Assembly (NCBI RefSeq): GCF_026013905.1
Contig: NZ_CP110257.1
Coordinates: 496,001-560,000 of the forward strand
Direction: 5' to 3'
Origin: Schlegelella aquatica
GTDB lineage: Bacteria > Pseudomonadota > Gammaproteobacteria > Burkholderiales > Burkholderiaceae_C
DNA length: 64,000 bases
In this document: positions 47,183 to 56,218 of the stretch, piece after piece
How the letters are laid out: the number at the start of each line of letters is the position of its first letter
Numbering within the stretch: the first letter of the stretch is position 1
Program-made: the position numbers and the translations under genes
Notes under the pieces: generated by a model
What the model saw: only the letters and a program-made list of their open reading frames with translations
Database searches by the model: none
What the model was told of the DNA's origin: nothing

Positions 47183-48847
47183 ATGTACGCCCGGTTCTTC
47201 GGCCTCAAGCACGAGCCCTTTTCGATCGCGCCCGACCCACGCTACCTCTACATGAGCGAGCGCCACCGCGAGGCGTTGGCGCACCTGCTCTATGGCGTCA
47301 AGAGTGGCGGCGGCTTCGTGCTGCTCACCGGCGAGATCGGGGCCGGCAAGACGACGGTGTGCCGCTGCTTTCTCGAGCAGATCCCCAAGCGCTGCAACGT
47401 CGCGTACATCTTCAACCCCAAGCTCACGGTGACGGAGCTGCTGCGCTCGGTGTGCGAGGAGTTCCACATCACCGTCGCGCAGCCGGTGTCGGGCCAGGCC
47501 AGCGTCAAGGACCACGTCGACGCGTTGAACGAGTTCCTGCTGCGTACGCACGCGGTGGGGCAGAACAACGTGCTGATCATCGACGAGGCGCAGAACCTCG
47601 CGCCCGACGTGCTGGAGCAGCTGCGCCTGCTGACCAACCTCGAGACGAACGAACGCAAGCTGCTGCAGATCGTGCTGATCGGACAGCCCGAGCTGCGCAG
47701 CATGCTCGCCCGCCCCGAACTCGAGCAGCTCGCGCAGCGGGTGATCGCGCGGTTCCATCTGGAAGCGCTCACCGAGCAAGACACCCTGCGCTACGTGCGC
47801 CACCGCTTGGCCGTGGCCGGCATGCCCGACGAGATGCCCTTCGAGCCCGAGGCCTTGCGGCGCGTTCATCACTGGTCGCGCGGCGTGCCGCGGCGCATCA
47901 ACCTGTTGTGCGACCGCGCGATGCTGGGTGCCTACGCGACGGGTCGCCGACGCATCGACCGCCAGATCGTCGATCGTGCCGCCGCCGAGGTGTTCGAGGA
48001 GGCCGGGCGGGCGCACCGGGGTTGGGTGGACGCATGGCGGGACTCGCGATGGCGCTGGTCGGCGTTGCTGCTCTTGGGCAGCGCGGCCTTTGGCGGCATC
48101 GCGTACGGCGTGCAGCAGGGCTGGAGGGCCCGCACGACGCCGCCGGTGGAAGCGTCGTCCCGTGCCGAGGCCCCGGTGCCCGCCGCCGGCGCCGGCGCGG
48201 CCTCGGCCGTGCCTGCGGCGGCAGCGCCTTCCTCCGCAGTGGCATCCGAGGGCGCGGGCCCGGACGAAGCGCAGGCGCTGTGGGCCGGGGTTTGGCGCGA
48301 CGAACAACAGGCTTGGCGCGCGCTCGGCGCGTCCTGGCATGCACCCGCTGTCGCGGGAGCGCCCTGCGAGGCCTGGCAGGAGGCGCAACTGCAATGCTTT
48401 CGCAGCACCCGCACCAGCCTGACCTCGATCCGCCTCTTGGACCGGCCCGGTGTGCTGACGCTGCGCGACCCCCAGCATGGCATCGGCTACGTCCTTCTGG
48501 CCGGGCTCGAAGGCGAGAAGCTGCGATTGCGCACCGCGCAGGGCGAGCTCTTGCTCCCCGCCGCGGCCCTGGCGTCGTGGTGGCTGGGCGAGTTCGCGAC
48601 CTTGTGGCGCAGCCCGCCGGGATACGAAGGCAAGGCCAGCGACATGACCGAGGGCGCGCTGGCCCGCTGGCTGGCCGAGCGGCTGTCGCACGCCGGTCCG
48701 GCGAGCGGTGCCGATGCGCCGCTGAAATCGCGCATCCAGGCCTTCCAGGTCGCCCAGGGCCTCGAGCCCGACGGGCGGGCCGGGCCGGTGACGCTGATGC
48801 GACTCAACCGCGCCAGCGGCGTGGACGAACCGCGCCTGGAGCACTGA
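47183..48847 (+). CDS. ExeA/GspA-like AAA ATPase with peptidoglycan-binding domain
   Basis: 554 residues. The N-terminal ATPase begins MYARFFGLKHEPFSIAPDPRYLYMSERH, has Walker A GEIGAGKTT and Walker B VLIIDEAQNL, and RINLLCDRAMLGAYATG near the end. A single membrane span (WSALLLLGSAAFGGIAYG, about residue 290) and an Ala/Pro linker follow. A C-terminal PG_binding_1-like domain (LKSRIQAFQVAQGLEPDGRAGPVTL) should sit in the periplasm. In Aeromonas, ExeA with ExeB inserts the type II secretin through peptidoglycan. Three bases separate it from gspB. Confidence 0.9.
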   Translation: MYARFFGLKHEPFSIAPDPRYLYMSERHREALAHLLYGVKSGGGFVLLTGEIGAGKTTVCRCFLEQIPKRCNVAYIFNPKLTVTELLRSVCEEFHITVAQPVSGQASVKDHVDALNEFLLRTHAVGQNNVLIIDEAQNLAPDVLEQLRLLTNLETNERKLLQIVLIGQPELRSMLARPELEQLAQRVIARFHLEALTEQDTLRYVRHRLAVAGMPDEMPFEPEALRRVHHWSRGVPRRINLLCDRAMLGAYATGRRRIDRQIVDRAAAEVFEEAGRAHRGWVDAWRDSRWRWSALLLLGSAAFGGIAYGVQQGWRARTTPPVEASSRAEAPVPAAGAGAASAVPAAAAPSSAVASEGAGPDEAQALWAGVWRDEQQAWRALGASWHAPAVAGAPCEAWQEAQLQCFRSTRTSLTSIRLLDRPGVLTLRDPQHGIGYVLLAGLEGEKLRLRTAQGELLLPAAALASWWLGEFATLWRSPPGYEGKASDMTEGALARWLAERLSHAGPASGADAPLKSRIQAFQVAQGLEPDGRAGPVTLMRLNRASGVDEPRLEH

Positions 48848-48850
48848 ACG

Positions 48851-49687
48851 ATGTCCTACATCCTCGATGCCTTGCGTCGCGCCGACGCCGAGCGGGAGCG
48901 CGGTGCGGTGCCGAGCCTGCACTCGCAGACGTTTGCAGGCCCCACCGACGAGCAGCTCGTCCCGCGCCGTCGCCCCGGGCGGGCGTGGATCGCACTGGGC
49001 GTGGCGCTCGGTCTGGCGCTGCCGCTGGGCGGGGCGGTGTGGTGGGCGAACCGGCGCGCCGCCGTCCAGCCCGCCGAGCTGTCGGCCTCGCCCGAGCGCT
49101 CGCCGCCTCAGGCGGTGGCCGGCGTCGCCCCCGCCGCCGCGCCGCCCCTTGCCGAAACCCGCAGGGCGGCCCCGGCGCCGCCCCCGCGCGATGAGCCGGC
49201 CACGGCGGCAACGACGCCTTCGCAGCAAGGCGCTGCCTCGATTCCGCGGGCTGCCCCCGCGGCGCAAGGGGGGCGTGCGGACGATCGATCGCCTGCGCCC
49301 GCCAAAGCGGGCCGGGGGGAGCCGGCGCCGGAGCGCAGGGGGCGCCCGACAGCGGGGCCAGCCGTCTCCGCAGACGGGACTGGAACGAGGTCGCGGGGCG
49401 ATACCCTCGCCGCGGCGCCCGCAGCGGCATCGGCCGCGCCCGCTTCACCCGCGCCTCAACGGGTGCCCTTGCTGCAGGAGTTGCCGCCCGAGCTGAAGCA
49501 GCACCTCCCGTCGCTGGCCATCGGCGGGTCGGTCTACTCGCCCCAGCGCGCCGATCGGGTCGTGATCGTCAACGGTCGCCCCTACCAGGAAGGCGACCGG
49601 CTCGCCCCCGAGCTCACGCTTGAGCAGATCCAGCCGCGACAGGCGGTGTTCCGCTTCCGGGGTCAGGCCTTCGCGATCGGCTACTGA
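48851..49687 (+). CDS. gspB: General secretion pathway protein GspB (ExeB-like)
   Basis: 278 residues. MSYILDALRRADAERERGAVPSLHSQ is the conserved cytoplasmic start of GspB. One membrane helix (about 44-66) follows, then a long Ala/Pro-rich periplasmic linker. The T2SSB domain is at 205-278 (LPSLAIGGSVYSPQRADRVVIVNGRPYQEGD). It pairs with the ExeA-like ATPase next door; the rest of the type II secretion genes are not in the window. Confidence 0.9.
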   Translation: MSYILDALRRADAERERGAVPSLHSQTFAGPTDEQLVPRRRPGRAWIALGVALGLALPLGGAVWWANRRAAVQPAELSASPERSPPQAVAGVAPAAAPPLAETRRAAPAPPPRDEPATAATTPSQQGAASIPRAAPAAQGGRADDRSPAPAKAGRGEPAPERRGRPTAGPAVSADGTGTRSRGDTLAAAPAAASAAPASPAPQRVPLLQELPPELKQHLPSLAIGGSVYSPQRADRVVIVNGRPYQEGDRLAPELTLEQIQPRQAVFRFRGQAFAIGY

Positions 49688-49725
49688 GGGACCGCGGGGG
49701 GCGATCGGTGACCGCCGCGCAGGCA

Positions 49726-50685
49726 TCAGCCGAGCGCGGTGTCCAGCACCATCATCACGATGAAGCCCAGCACGAGGCCACCGGTGGCCCAGGCCTCGTG
49801 GCCCTGGCGGTGGGACTCGGGGATGATCTCGTGGCTGATCACGAACAGCATGGCACCCGCTGCAAAGGCCAGCCCCCAAGGCAGCAGCACCGCCGAGGCG
49901 GACACGACGGCGGCGCCCAGCACGGCGCCGACGGGCTCGACGAGGCCCGAGGCCGCTCCCAGGCCGGCGGCAGCCGCGCGCCCGTAGCCGGCGCTGCGCA
50001 GGGCCAGCGCCACCACCAGTCCTTCCGGCACGTCCTGGACGGCGATGCCCGTGGCCAGCGCGCTGGCCGAGGCGGCCGAGGGCCCGGCGAAGGCGACCCC
50101 GATCGCCAGCCCCTCGGGCACGTTGTGCAATGCCACGGCGAACACGAACAGCCACGTGCGGCGCAGCATGTGGGCCTGCCGGCCCTCGCGCCCCTTGACG
50201 AAGTGCTCGTGCGGCAGCCACCGGTCCAACGACAGCACGAGCGCCGCTCCGAGCACGATGCCGGCCGCGACGATCAGGCTCGCGCCCCAGGGCCCCGCGC
50301 CGCGCGCGGTCGCGGCCTCCAGCGCAGGCAACACGAGGGAGAACGCCGTGGCGGCCAGCATCACGCCGGCGCCGAAGCCGAGCATGGCATCGCGACTGCG
50401 CTCGGCCGGGGGCTGAGCCAACAGCACGGGCAGTGTGCCCAGGGCCGTGGCCAGCGCGGCCGCAAGCCCGCCGAGCAGCGCGTCGCCCACGGGCTGCGGC
50501 CACGAAGCGGCGTGCAGTCCCCAGCCCGCCCACGCGACCAAGCCGAGCAGCAGCGCCGTCGCCGTGAGCAGCGCCAGCCGGCGGCCCCCGGCCGCGATCC
50601 CGGCGAGCGGCGATGCGGCGCCGGGCGAAGACGGCGCTCGCTTGACCGTCGCGCCACCGAGGGGAGAGCGATCGGGGGACCGCAT
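49726..50685 (-). CDS. ZIP-family divalent metal transporter
   Basis: 319 residues with about eight hydrophobic helices. ZIP motifs are present: VALHNVPEGLAIGVAF (helix 4), VQDVPEGLVVALAL (helix 5) and FVISHEIIPESHRQGHE. The cytoplasmic loop is DRWLPHEHFVKGREGRQ. ZIP transporters import Zn, Fe or Mn. GAGGAGG precedes the ATG, and only ten bases separate it from the Mn-catalase stop, so they are probably cotranscribed. Mn import is inferred from that context. Confidence 0.88.
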   Translation of the reverse strand: MRSPDRSPLGGATVKRAPSSPGAASPLAGIAAGGRRLALLTATALLLGLVAWAGWGLHAASWPQPVGDALLGGLAAALATALGTLPVLLAQPPAERSRDAMLGFGAGVMLAATAFSLVLPALEAATARGAGPWGASLIVAAGIVLGAALVLSLDRWLPHEHFVKGREGRQAHMLRRTWLFVFAVALHNVPEGLAIGVAFAGPSAASASALATGIAVQDVPEGLVVALALRSAGYGRAAAAGLGAASGLVEPVGAVLGAAVVSASAVLLPWGLAFAAGAMLFVISHEIIPESHRQGHEAWATGGLVLGFIVMMVLDTALG

Positions 50686-50695
50686 GCCGTCCTCC

Positions 50696-51640
50696 TCAGT
50701 GCGAACGGCTGGAAGTGCGGCTGCTGCGTCGGCCGGGCTTGGCAGGGGGCGCGCCGCCCGCCACCGGTCCGTTGCCCATGCCGAGCTCGGCGCCGGTGGT
50801 GGGGTCGCTGTCCAGGTCGGACTGGGTGCGTTCGGCCATCTGCCGCAGCACCTGCGCCTCGTCCTCGGGTAGCGTCACCTCCGGCATCCCGGTGCCGCCG
50901 TCGACGGCCATCTGCTGGTCGCGGTCGGACACGTACTCGAAGTGGGTGTCGCTGTTCCACGGGCCGCGCAGGTCGCCTTCGCCTTGCGACATGTTGAAGT
51001 ACACGTTGGCAAAGCGCGGATCGCCAGGCAGCTTGCCGGGCGGGAAGTTGGGCTGCATGGCATACAGCGCTTTCTCGAACGACTGCTGGTGCGCCACTTC
51101 GCGGGTCATCAGGAAGCCGAGCGCCTCCTTGACGCCGGGGTCGTCGGTGCAACTGATGAGGCGTTCGTAGATGATCTTCGCGCGAGCCTCCGCCGCGATG
51201 TTGGAGCGCAAGTCGGCCGAGGGATCGCCGATGGTGTCGATGTAGCCGGCCGTCCAGAGCTGGCCGCCGGAATTGGTGAGGGCGGGTCCCCCGCCATAGA
51301 GCACCTGCGTGACGTGCGAATCGTTGCCCGCCCCCGTGATGCGCCGGTACATCTCGGCTTCGCCGTCGACCGCCTCCGCCAGACGGCCCTTGGCGCCTTT
51401 GTTCAGCATCGCCACCAGCGTGCCGATGACCTCGAGGTGGCTCAGCTCCTCGGTCGCGATGTCCATCAGCATGTCCTTGCGGCCCGGGTCGTCCTCGGCG
51501 AGGGCCTGGGTGAAGTAGCGGCAGGCTGCGGCCAACTCGCCCTGCGGCCCGCCGAACTGCTCGAGCAGCAAGTTGGCCAGGCCCGGGTTGGGCTCGCTCA
51601 CGCGAACGGTGTACTGCAATCGCTTGTTGTGGGCAAACAT
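50696..51640 (-). CDS. Manganese (non-haem) catalase
   Basis: 314 residues. The dimanganese ligands fall in the expected places: E35 (GPQGELAAACRYF), E65 and H68 (TEELSHLE), E151 (AAEARAKIIYE) and H184 (REVAHQQSFEKA), each offset by 3 or less from the Lactobacillus plantarum enzyme. It disproportionates hydrogen peroxide without haem. The start ATG 51640 has AGGAG eight bases upstream; both lie beside one arm of a 12-bp inverted repeat. The C-terminal tail is Ser/Arg-rich. Confidence 0.95.
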   Translation of the reverse strand: MFAHNKRLQYTVRVSEPNPGLANLLLEQFGGPQGELAAACRYFTQALAEDDPGRKDMLMDIATEELSHLEVIGTLVAMLNKGAKGRLAEAVDGEAEMYRRITGAGNDSHVTQVLYGGGPALTNSGGQLWTAGYIDTIGDPSADLRSNIAAEARAKIIYERLISCTDDPGVKEALGFLMTREVAHQQSFEKALYAMQPNFPPGKLPGDPRFANVYFNMSQGEGDLRGPWNSDTHFEYVSDRDQQMAVDGGTGMPEVTLPEDEAQVLRQMAERTQSDLDSDPTTGAELGMGNGPVAGGAPPAKPGRRSSRTSSRSH

Positions 51641-51714
51641 GGGATCGGCTCCTTTCGTGGGCTGCGCGCGCTCCAGGCGCGACGCTCCCCGGCGCGGCAA
51701 ACGCCGATCCCATG
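51638..51714 (-). promoter_or_regulatory. Inverted repeat covering the Mn-catalase start codon
   Basis: In the minus-strand transcript CATGGGATCGGC (51714-51703) is perfectly complementary to GCCGATCCCATG (51649-51638), which contains the start codon and the spacer up to the AGGAG. The 53-nt loop between is GC-rich. Pairing would hide the start codon. The upstream arm itself carries an in-frame-less ATG that opens a competing short frame. Confidence 0.6.
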
Positions 51715-51876
51715 GCCCGGCCGGGCGATTGAATTTCACGATGGCGCCGATAGGCAAGCGGGGCCCGCGCAGAGCGTCGAGACCCGGGTGCCAGCCGAGA
51801 ACCGACAGGATGCGAAGACGCGCCGAGGAAGGAGGGCAGGAGCCACAGAGGGGGCCGCGCGAGGGGCCAAGCAAAA

Positions 51877-51906
51877 CGCCCCGCCAGGCACACGACCTGC
51901 GGGGCG
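51877..51906 (-). terminator. Intrinsic terminator after tRNA-Met
   Basis: On the minus strand CGCCCCGC-AGG and CCT-G-GCGGGGCG pair around a 7-nt loop and are followed directly by TTTT (51876-51873), nine bases after the tRNA CCA end. Confidence 0.85.
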
Positions 51907-51914
51907 GGGGATCT

Positions 51915-51991
<77 letters not shown>

Positions 51992-52043
51992 AAAGACCGC
52001 CATTATAGCCGGTTCGCTCGCCCGCTTGGCAAGAGGCGCGGCT

Positions 52044-52976
52044 TCAGCGCAGCTGCTCGCGCACATGGGCCGCGATGTGGTCCAAGAGCGTGTCGAGGTC
52101 GCGTCGCACGCGCTCGAAGCCGGCGTGGCGCTCGCGCGTGCTCTCGTCCATGTAGAGCGGGCGGCGGATCTCGATCTGCAGGCTGTGCCGTCGCAGCTCG
52201 GGTCGGCCGATGCGCCCGATCAGCTCCACGCCCTTGTACGGGTCGTTCACGGCCACCCGGTAGCCAAGGTCGCGCAGCGTGTCGGCGACCAGGGCCACGA
52301 AAGCCGGATCGCAGGTGGTGCCGTCGCGGTCGCCGAGGACGAAATCCGCCAGCGGCGCGCTGCTCGCCAGTCCCAGCCGCGCGTAGGCATCGTCGGGCAT
52401 CGAGTGCAGGTTGAGGTGCCACAGGCAGCCGAAGTCGCGCACCGCCTGGTCCACCGCCTCGGCAAGAGCGCGGTGATAGGGCTTCCAGCAGCGCTCGATG
52501 CGGCCGCGGACTTCCTCCGGGCTCAGCTTGCGTGCGTAGATCGGCGTGCGCGCGTCGAGCTGCCGCCACACGAGCCCGAACCCCAACTTCGACTTGGGGC
52601 CCGGCGCGATGGGGCTGGGCCAGGGGCCGTCCAGCAATTCCGGGTCCAGGTCGTCGAGCGAGCGGTTGGGGTCGATGTAGGTGCGGGGGAAGTGCGCCGC
52701 GATCAGCGTGGCCCCGTGGCGCGGCGCATCGGCCCACAACGCCTCGACGTGCGTGTCCTCTCCGCGACGCAGGAGCGCAAGCGGCACGGCAGGGGCGAAG
52801 TCCTCCGGGTAGTGGGTGCCGCTGTGCGGCGAGTCGCACACGATGGGCAGCGCCGCGCCGGCAGGCGGGCTCACCGTCACGGCACCGGGCGCGTCGCACG
52901 CCCCGCCTGGCGACGGCGCCCCGGTGTTGACTGGCTGGGCCGCGCCGGGCGCCTGCGAAGGGAGGCCGGCGCTCAT
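52044..52976 (-). CDS. N-formylglutamate amidohydrolase family protein
   Basis: 310 residues. The FGase pattern is VCDSPHSGTHYPEDF, RGEDTHVEALW, AHFPRTYIDPNRSLDDLDP, WHLNLHSMPDD and LQIEIRRPLYMDE. Family members hydrolyse N-formylglutamate (HutG) or related N-acyl amino acids. The first ~40 residues are a Pro/Ala/Gly-rich extension. The ATG overlaps the stop of the Bug receptor gene as ATGA, which suggests that the receptor imports its substrate. No other hut genes are present. Confidence 0.9.
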   Translation of the reverse strand: MSAGLPSQAPGAAQPVNTGAPSPGGACDAPGAVTVSPPAGAALPIVCDSPHSGTHYPEDFAPAVPLALLRRGEDTHVEALWADAPRHGATLIAAHFPRTYIDPNRSLDDLDPELLDGPWPSPIAPGPKSKLGFGLVWRQLDARTPIYARKLSPEEVRGRIERCWKPYHRALAEAVDQAVRDFGCLWHLNLHSMPDDAYARLGLASSAPLADFVLGDRDGTTCDPAFVALVADTLRDLGYRVAVNDPYKGVELIGRIGRPELRRHSLQIEIRRPLYMDESTRERHAGFERVRRDLDTLLDHIAAHVREQLR

Positions 52977-53962
52977 TCGATGCGAATGTTGGCCGCTTTG
53001 GCGATGCGGCGGTACTTCTCGATCGCCACGCGGATCTGCGCCGCGAACTGCTCGGGCGAGTTGGCCATCGGGATGCCGGACATCGCCGCGAGCTTCTCCT
53101 TGAACTCGGGAGTCGCCATGGCCTTGTGCGCCGCCTCGTGCAGCCGCTTGATGACGGCCGGCGGCGTGCCGGCCGGCGCGACGAGACCGAACCAACCGCC
53201 TTCGGACATCTCCTCGAAGCCGAGCTCGCGGTAGGTCGGCACGTCGGGCAACACCGGCGAGCGCTGCGGCGCGAGCACCGCCAGCGCGCGCAGCTTGCCC
53301 GCCTTGATGTTGGGCAGCGTGGACGGCAGGTTGTCGGTCATGGCGTGCACGACGCCGGCCAACGCATCGGTGGCCGCCTGCCCGGCGCCCTTGTACGGCA
53401 CGTGGAGCAGCTGGATGCCGGCGAGGTCCATGAACTGCTCGATGTTGGCGTGGCCCAGGGAGCCGTTGCCGGGCGAGGCGAAGGTGTACTTGCCCGGCGC
53501 GGCCTTGGCGAGCGCGATGAACTCCTTCATCGTCTGCGCGGGAACGCTCGGGTGCACCACGAACACGCTGGGCACCGACACCACGTTGGTGATCGGCGCG
53601 AAGTCCTTGATCGGGTCGTAAGGCAGGCGGGTGTAGACGGCCGGGTTGGAGCCGTGCGTGCTCATCGTCGCCATGCCGATGGTGTAGCCGTCCGGCTTGG
53701 CCTTGGCCACCGCATCGGCCCCCAAGGTGCCTCCGCCCCCACCGCGGTTCTCCACGATCACGGTCTGCCCGAGAATAGGGCCCATCTTGTCGGCCAGCAG
53801 GCGCGCGACGAGGTCGGTGGAGCCTCCGGCGGCGAAGGGCACGACCAGCTTGACGGTTCGCTCCGGGTAGCCCTGAGCGGACACGGGCGTGGCGAGCCCG
53901 AGCGAAAGGCCAGAGGCAAGGCCCCACCCGAGGACCTGCATGGCGCGACGGCGCGTAAGCAT
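52973..53962 (-). CDS. Bug/TctC family tripartite tricarboxylate transporter substrate-binding protein
   Basis: 329 residues with a signal peptide (MLTRRRAMQVLGWGLASGLSLGLATPVSA). YPERTVKLVVPFAAGGSTDLVARLLADKM, VENRGGGGGTLGADAVAKAKPDGYT and VPYKGAGQAATDALAGVVH are the Bug-family motifs. These periplasmic receptors bind small carboxylates or amino acids. Most genomes of this group carry many without cognate TctAB, as here. It is divergent from a LysR gene and coupled to the amidohydrolase. Confidence 0.95.
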   Translation of the reverse strand: MLTRRRAMQVLGWGLASGLSLGLATPVSAQGYPERTVKLVVPFAAGGSTDLVARLLADKMGPILGQTVIVENRGGGGGTLGADAVAKAKPDGYTIGMATMSTHGSNPAVYTRLPYDPIKDFAPITNVVSVPSVFVVHPSVPAQTMKEFIALAKAAPGKYTFASPGNGSLGHANIEQFMDLAGIQLLHVPYKGAGQAATDALAGVVHAMTDNLPSTLPNIKAGKLRALAVLAPQRSPVLPDVPTYRELGFEEMSEGGWFGLVAPAGTPPAVIKRLHEAAHKAMATPEFKEKLAAMSGIPMANSPEQFAAQIRVAIEKYRRIAKAANIRIE

Positions 53963-54067
53963 GATGTATGTCTCCTGATCGGCGATGAAACCGATTCTGG
54001 CGAGCCGCACCGGCCTCAAAAAGCGACAAAATCGCCTCGTCCCATTACCGCAGGTCATGCCTCCGTC

Positions 54068-54997
54068 GTGCGCATCCGCTCCCCGTCCTTGCCCGAACTG
54101 CACGCCTTCGCGGCCGTCGCCCGCAGTGGCAGCTTCGGCCGTGCCGCGCAGGCGCTGTGCGTGACGCAGGGCGCGGTGAGCCGCGCGGTGGCTCGCCTGG
54201 AGGCCCATCTGGGGCAGCCCCTTGTGCAGCGGCAGGGCCGCGGCAGCGTGCTCACCCCCGCCGGGCGCGCCTACTTCGAGGTCATCGCGCCCGCGCTGGC
54301 GCAGCTCGAGTCCGCTGCCGAGGTGTTCGGTCTGCCGGGACGCTGGGCGCTGCGCGTGAGCGTCACGCCGTCTCTCTTCAGCAAGTGGCTGATTCCGCGC
54401 CTGCCCGATTTTCGCGCCCGTCATCCCGCGGTCGCGCTCGAGTTCGTGCCTTATCGTCGTGAGGCTCCGTTCGACCCCGCCGAGGCCGACGCCTGGATAC
54501 GCAGCGGGGGCGAGCGCTGGCCGGCCGGCATCGCAGCCGACTACCTCCTCGGGCGCGAGTTGGTGCCGATCTGCCGACCGCAGGATCTGCTGGGCGCCGA
54601 TGCGCCTCGCGAGCCCCGCGACCTGCTCGGCCGGCCGCTCCTCTTTCACAGCCACTACCCGGGCAACTGGGCCGACTGGTTCTGCGGCTGCGGGTTGCAT
54701 GACGTGACCCTGCGGCCGGCCGCGCAGTTCGACCAGGTCTCCATGTTGGTCGAGGCGGTGATCGCAGGCCTCGGTCTGGCAGTCGTTCAGCGTTGCCTCA
54801 TCGAGGACGACCTGCGCGAAGGCCGCATCGCCCTCGCGCTGGACCAGCCGGTGCGCATCGAACGCGGCTACCACCTGTGCTATGCCGTGCAAGGGCGCGA
54901 ACGGCCGGCGCTCGTGGCGTGGCGCGAATGGCTGCTCGAGCAGTGCCGCCGGGGCTCGCACCCCGTCGCGGCCGACACGGCGCCGAAATTCTCATAA
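54068..54997 (+). CDS. LysR-family transcriptional regulator (GcvA-like)
   Basis: 309 residues from a GTG at 54068. The winged HTH is at 8-65 ([42 protein letters not shown]), and [21 protein letters not shown] follows. The effector domain (90-300) resembles GcvA. There is no ATG in a suitable place. It is divergent from the Bug receptor gene with a 105-bp gap and probably controls it. No consensus LysR T-N11-A site was singled out. Confidence 0.88.
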   Translation: MRIRSPSLPELHAFAAVARSGSFGRAAQALCVTQGAVSRAVARLEAHLGQPLVQRQGRGSVLTPAGRAYFEVIAPALAQLESAAEVFGLPGRWALRVSVTPSLFSKWLIPRLPDFRARHPAVALEFVPYRREAPFDPAEADAWIRSGGERWPAGIAADYLLGRELVPICRPQDLLGADAPREPRDLLGRPLLFHSHYPGNWADWFCGCGLHDVTLRPAAQFDQVSMLVEAVIAGLGLAVVQRCLIEDDLREGRIALALDQPVRIERGYHLCYAVQGRERPALVAWREWLLEQCRRGSHPVAADTAPKFS

Positions 54998-55021
54998 GGA
55001 TCGAAGCATCCCTTCGTTCCT
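54994..55021 (+). promoter_or_regulatory. Shared sulfur-operon element upstream of sbp
   Basis: ATAAG-N13-CTTCGTTCCT, an arrangement that recurs exactly upstream of cysT (56141-56168). It overlaps the last codons and stop of the LysR gene and ends 61 bp before the sbp ATG. A CysB-type site is the natural candidate because cysB lies in the same cluster. Confidence 0.6.
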
Positions 55022-55082
55022 TGCCCGAGCGTCGACTCCTACGATGCACCGCATCGACAGCATCGCTGAGGAGTCGTACGCC

Positions 55083-56087
55083 ATGATCGGCCGTTTCCTG
55101 CGCTTGGGCCTGCTCACTGCACTCGCGGTCGCTGGAGCCGCTGCCAGCGCCCGCGACATCACCTTGTTGAACGTCTCCTACGACCCCACGCGGGAGTTCT
55201 ATCAGGCCTACAACGCCGCCTTCGCCAAGTACTGGAAGGGCAAGAGCGGCGACACCGTCGTCGTGCGAGGCTCCCACGGCGGCTCGGGCAAACAGGCCCG
55301 CTCGGTGATCGACGGGCTCGAAGCCGACGTCGTGACCCTCGCGCTCGCGTACGACATCGACGAGATCGCGCAGCGCGGCAAGCTGCTCGCGCCGGATTGG
55401 CAAAAGCGACTCCCGCACAACAGCGCGCCCTACACCTCGACCATCGTCTTCCTCGTTCGCAAGGGCAACCCCAAGGGCATCAAGGACTGGGACGACCTGG
55501 TCAAGCCGAGCGTGCAGGTCATCACGCCCAATCCGAAGACCTCGGGCGGCGCGCGCTGGAACTACCTGGCCGCCTGGGGATATGCGCAGAAGAAGTACGG
55601 CTCCGAGCAGCGCGCGCAGGAGTTCGTCGCCCGGCTGTTCGGCAATGTCCCGGTCCTCGACTCCGGCGCGCGGGGCTCGACGACCACCTTCGTCGAGCGC
55701 GGCATCGGCGACGTGCTGATCGCCTGGGAGAACGAGGCCTTGCTCGCGTTGAAGGAGCTGGGGCCTGCCAAGTTCGACATCGTGGTGCCCAGCATCAGCA
55801 TTGTGGCCGAGCCGCCCGTTGCCGTGGTCGACAAGGTCGTCGACAAGCGCGGCACACGGCAGGTCGCGCAGGCCTACCTCGAGTATCTGTACTCGCCCGA
55901 AGGGCAGGACATCGCCGGCCGCAACTACTACCGCCCCACCGACCCACGCGTGGCGGCCAAGTACGCCGGCCAGTTCCCCAAGCTGGAGCTGTTCACGATC
56001 GACCAGGCCTTCGGCGGCTGGACCCGGGCCCAGAAGACGCACTTCGCCGACGGCGGGGTGTTCGACCGCATCTACACGCGCCGCTGA
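55083..56087 (+). CDS. sbp: Sulfate/thiosulfate ABC transporter periplasmic binding protein
   Basis: 334 residues with a signal peptide ([23 protein letters not shown]). [57 protein letters not shown] and [19 protein letters not shown] match sulfate-binding proteins. It delivers sulfate to CysTWA, encoded directly downstream. The start at 55083 has GAGGAG upstream. Sulfate versus thiosulfate preference (Sbp or CysP) cannot be settled here. Confidence 0.94.
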   Translation: MIGRFLRLGLLTALAVAGAAASARDITLLNVSYDPTREFYQAYNAAFAKYWKGKSGDTVVVRGSHGGSGKQARSVIDGLEADVVTLALAYDIDEIAQRGKLLAPDWQKRLPHNSAPYTSTIVFLVRKGNPKGIKDWDDLVKPSVQVITPNPKTSGGARWNYLAAWGYAQKKYGSEQRAQEFVARLFGNVPVLDSGARGSTTTFVERGIGDVLIAWENEALLALKELGPAKFDIVVPSISIVAEPPVAVVDKVVDKRGTRQVAQAYLEYLYSPEGQDIAGRNYYRPTDPRVAAKYAGQFPKLELFTIDQAFGGWTRAQKTHFADGGVFDRIYTRR

Positions 56088-56140
56088 AGGCGGCGGCGCG
56101 CGCCGGGCGACCCAGGGCCCGGCGCATATCCGGTTCTCGC

Positions 56141-56168
56141 ATAAGCAGCCGCGCAAGGCTTCGTTCCT
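56141..56168 (+). promoter_or_regulatory. Shared sulfur-operon element upstream of cysT
   Basis: Second ATAAG-N13-CTTCGTTCCT copy, 51 bp before the cysT ATG and inside the 131-bp sbp-cysT gap. The flank TCTCGC is close to the TCTC before the first copy. It implies that cysT has its own regulated promoter in addition to read-through from sbp. Confidence 0.6.
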
Positions 56169-56218
56169 CGCAGCGGCGCGCGTGCCTACCATCTTCCGCA
56201 CCGTCGCCGTCGTCGTCC

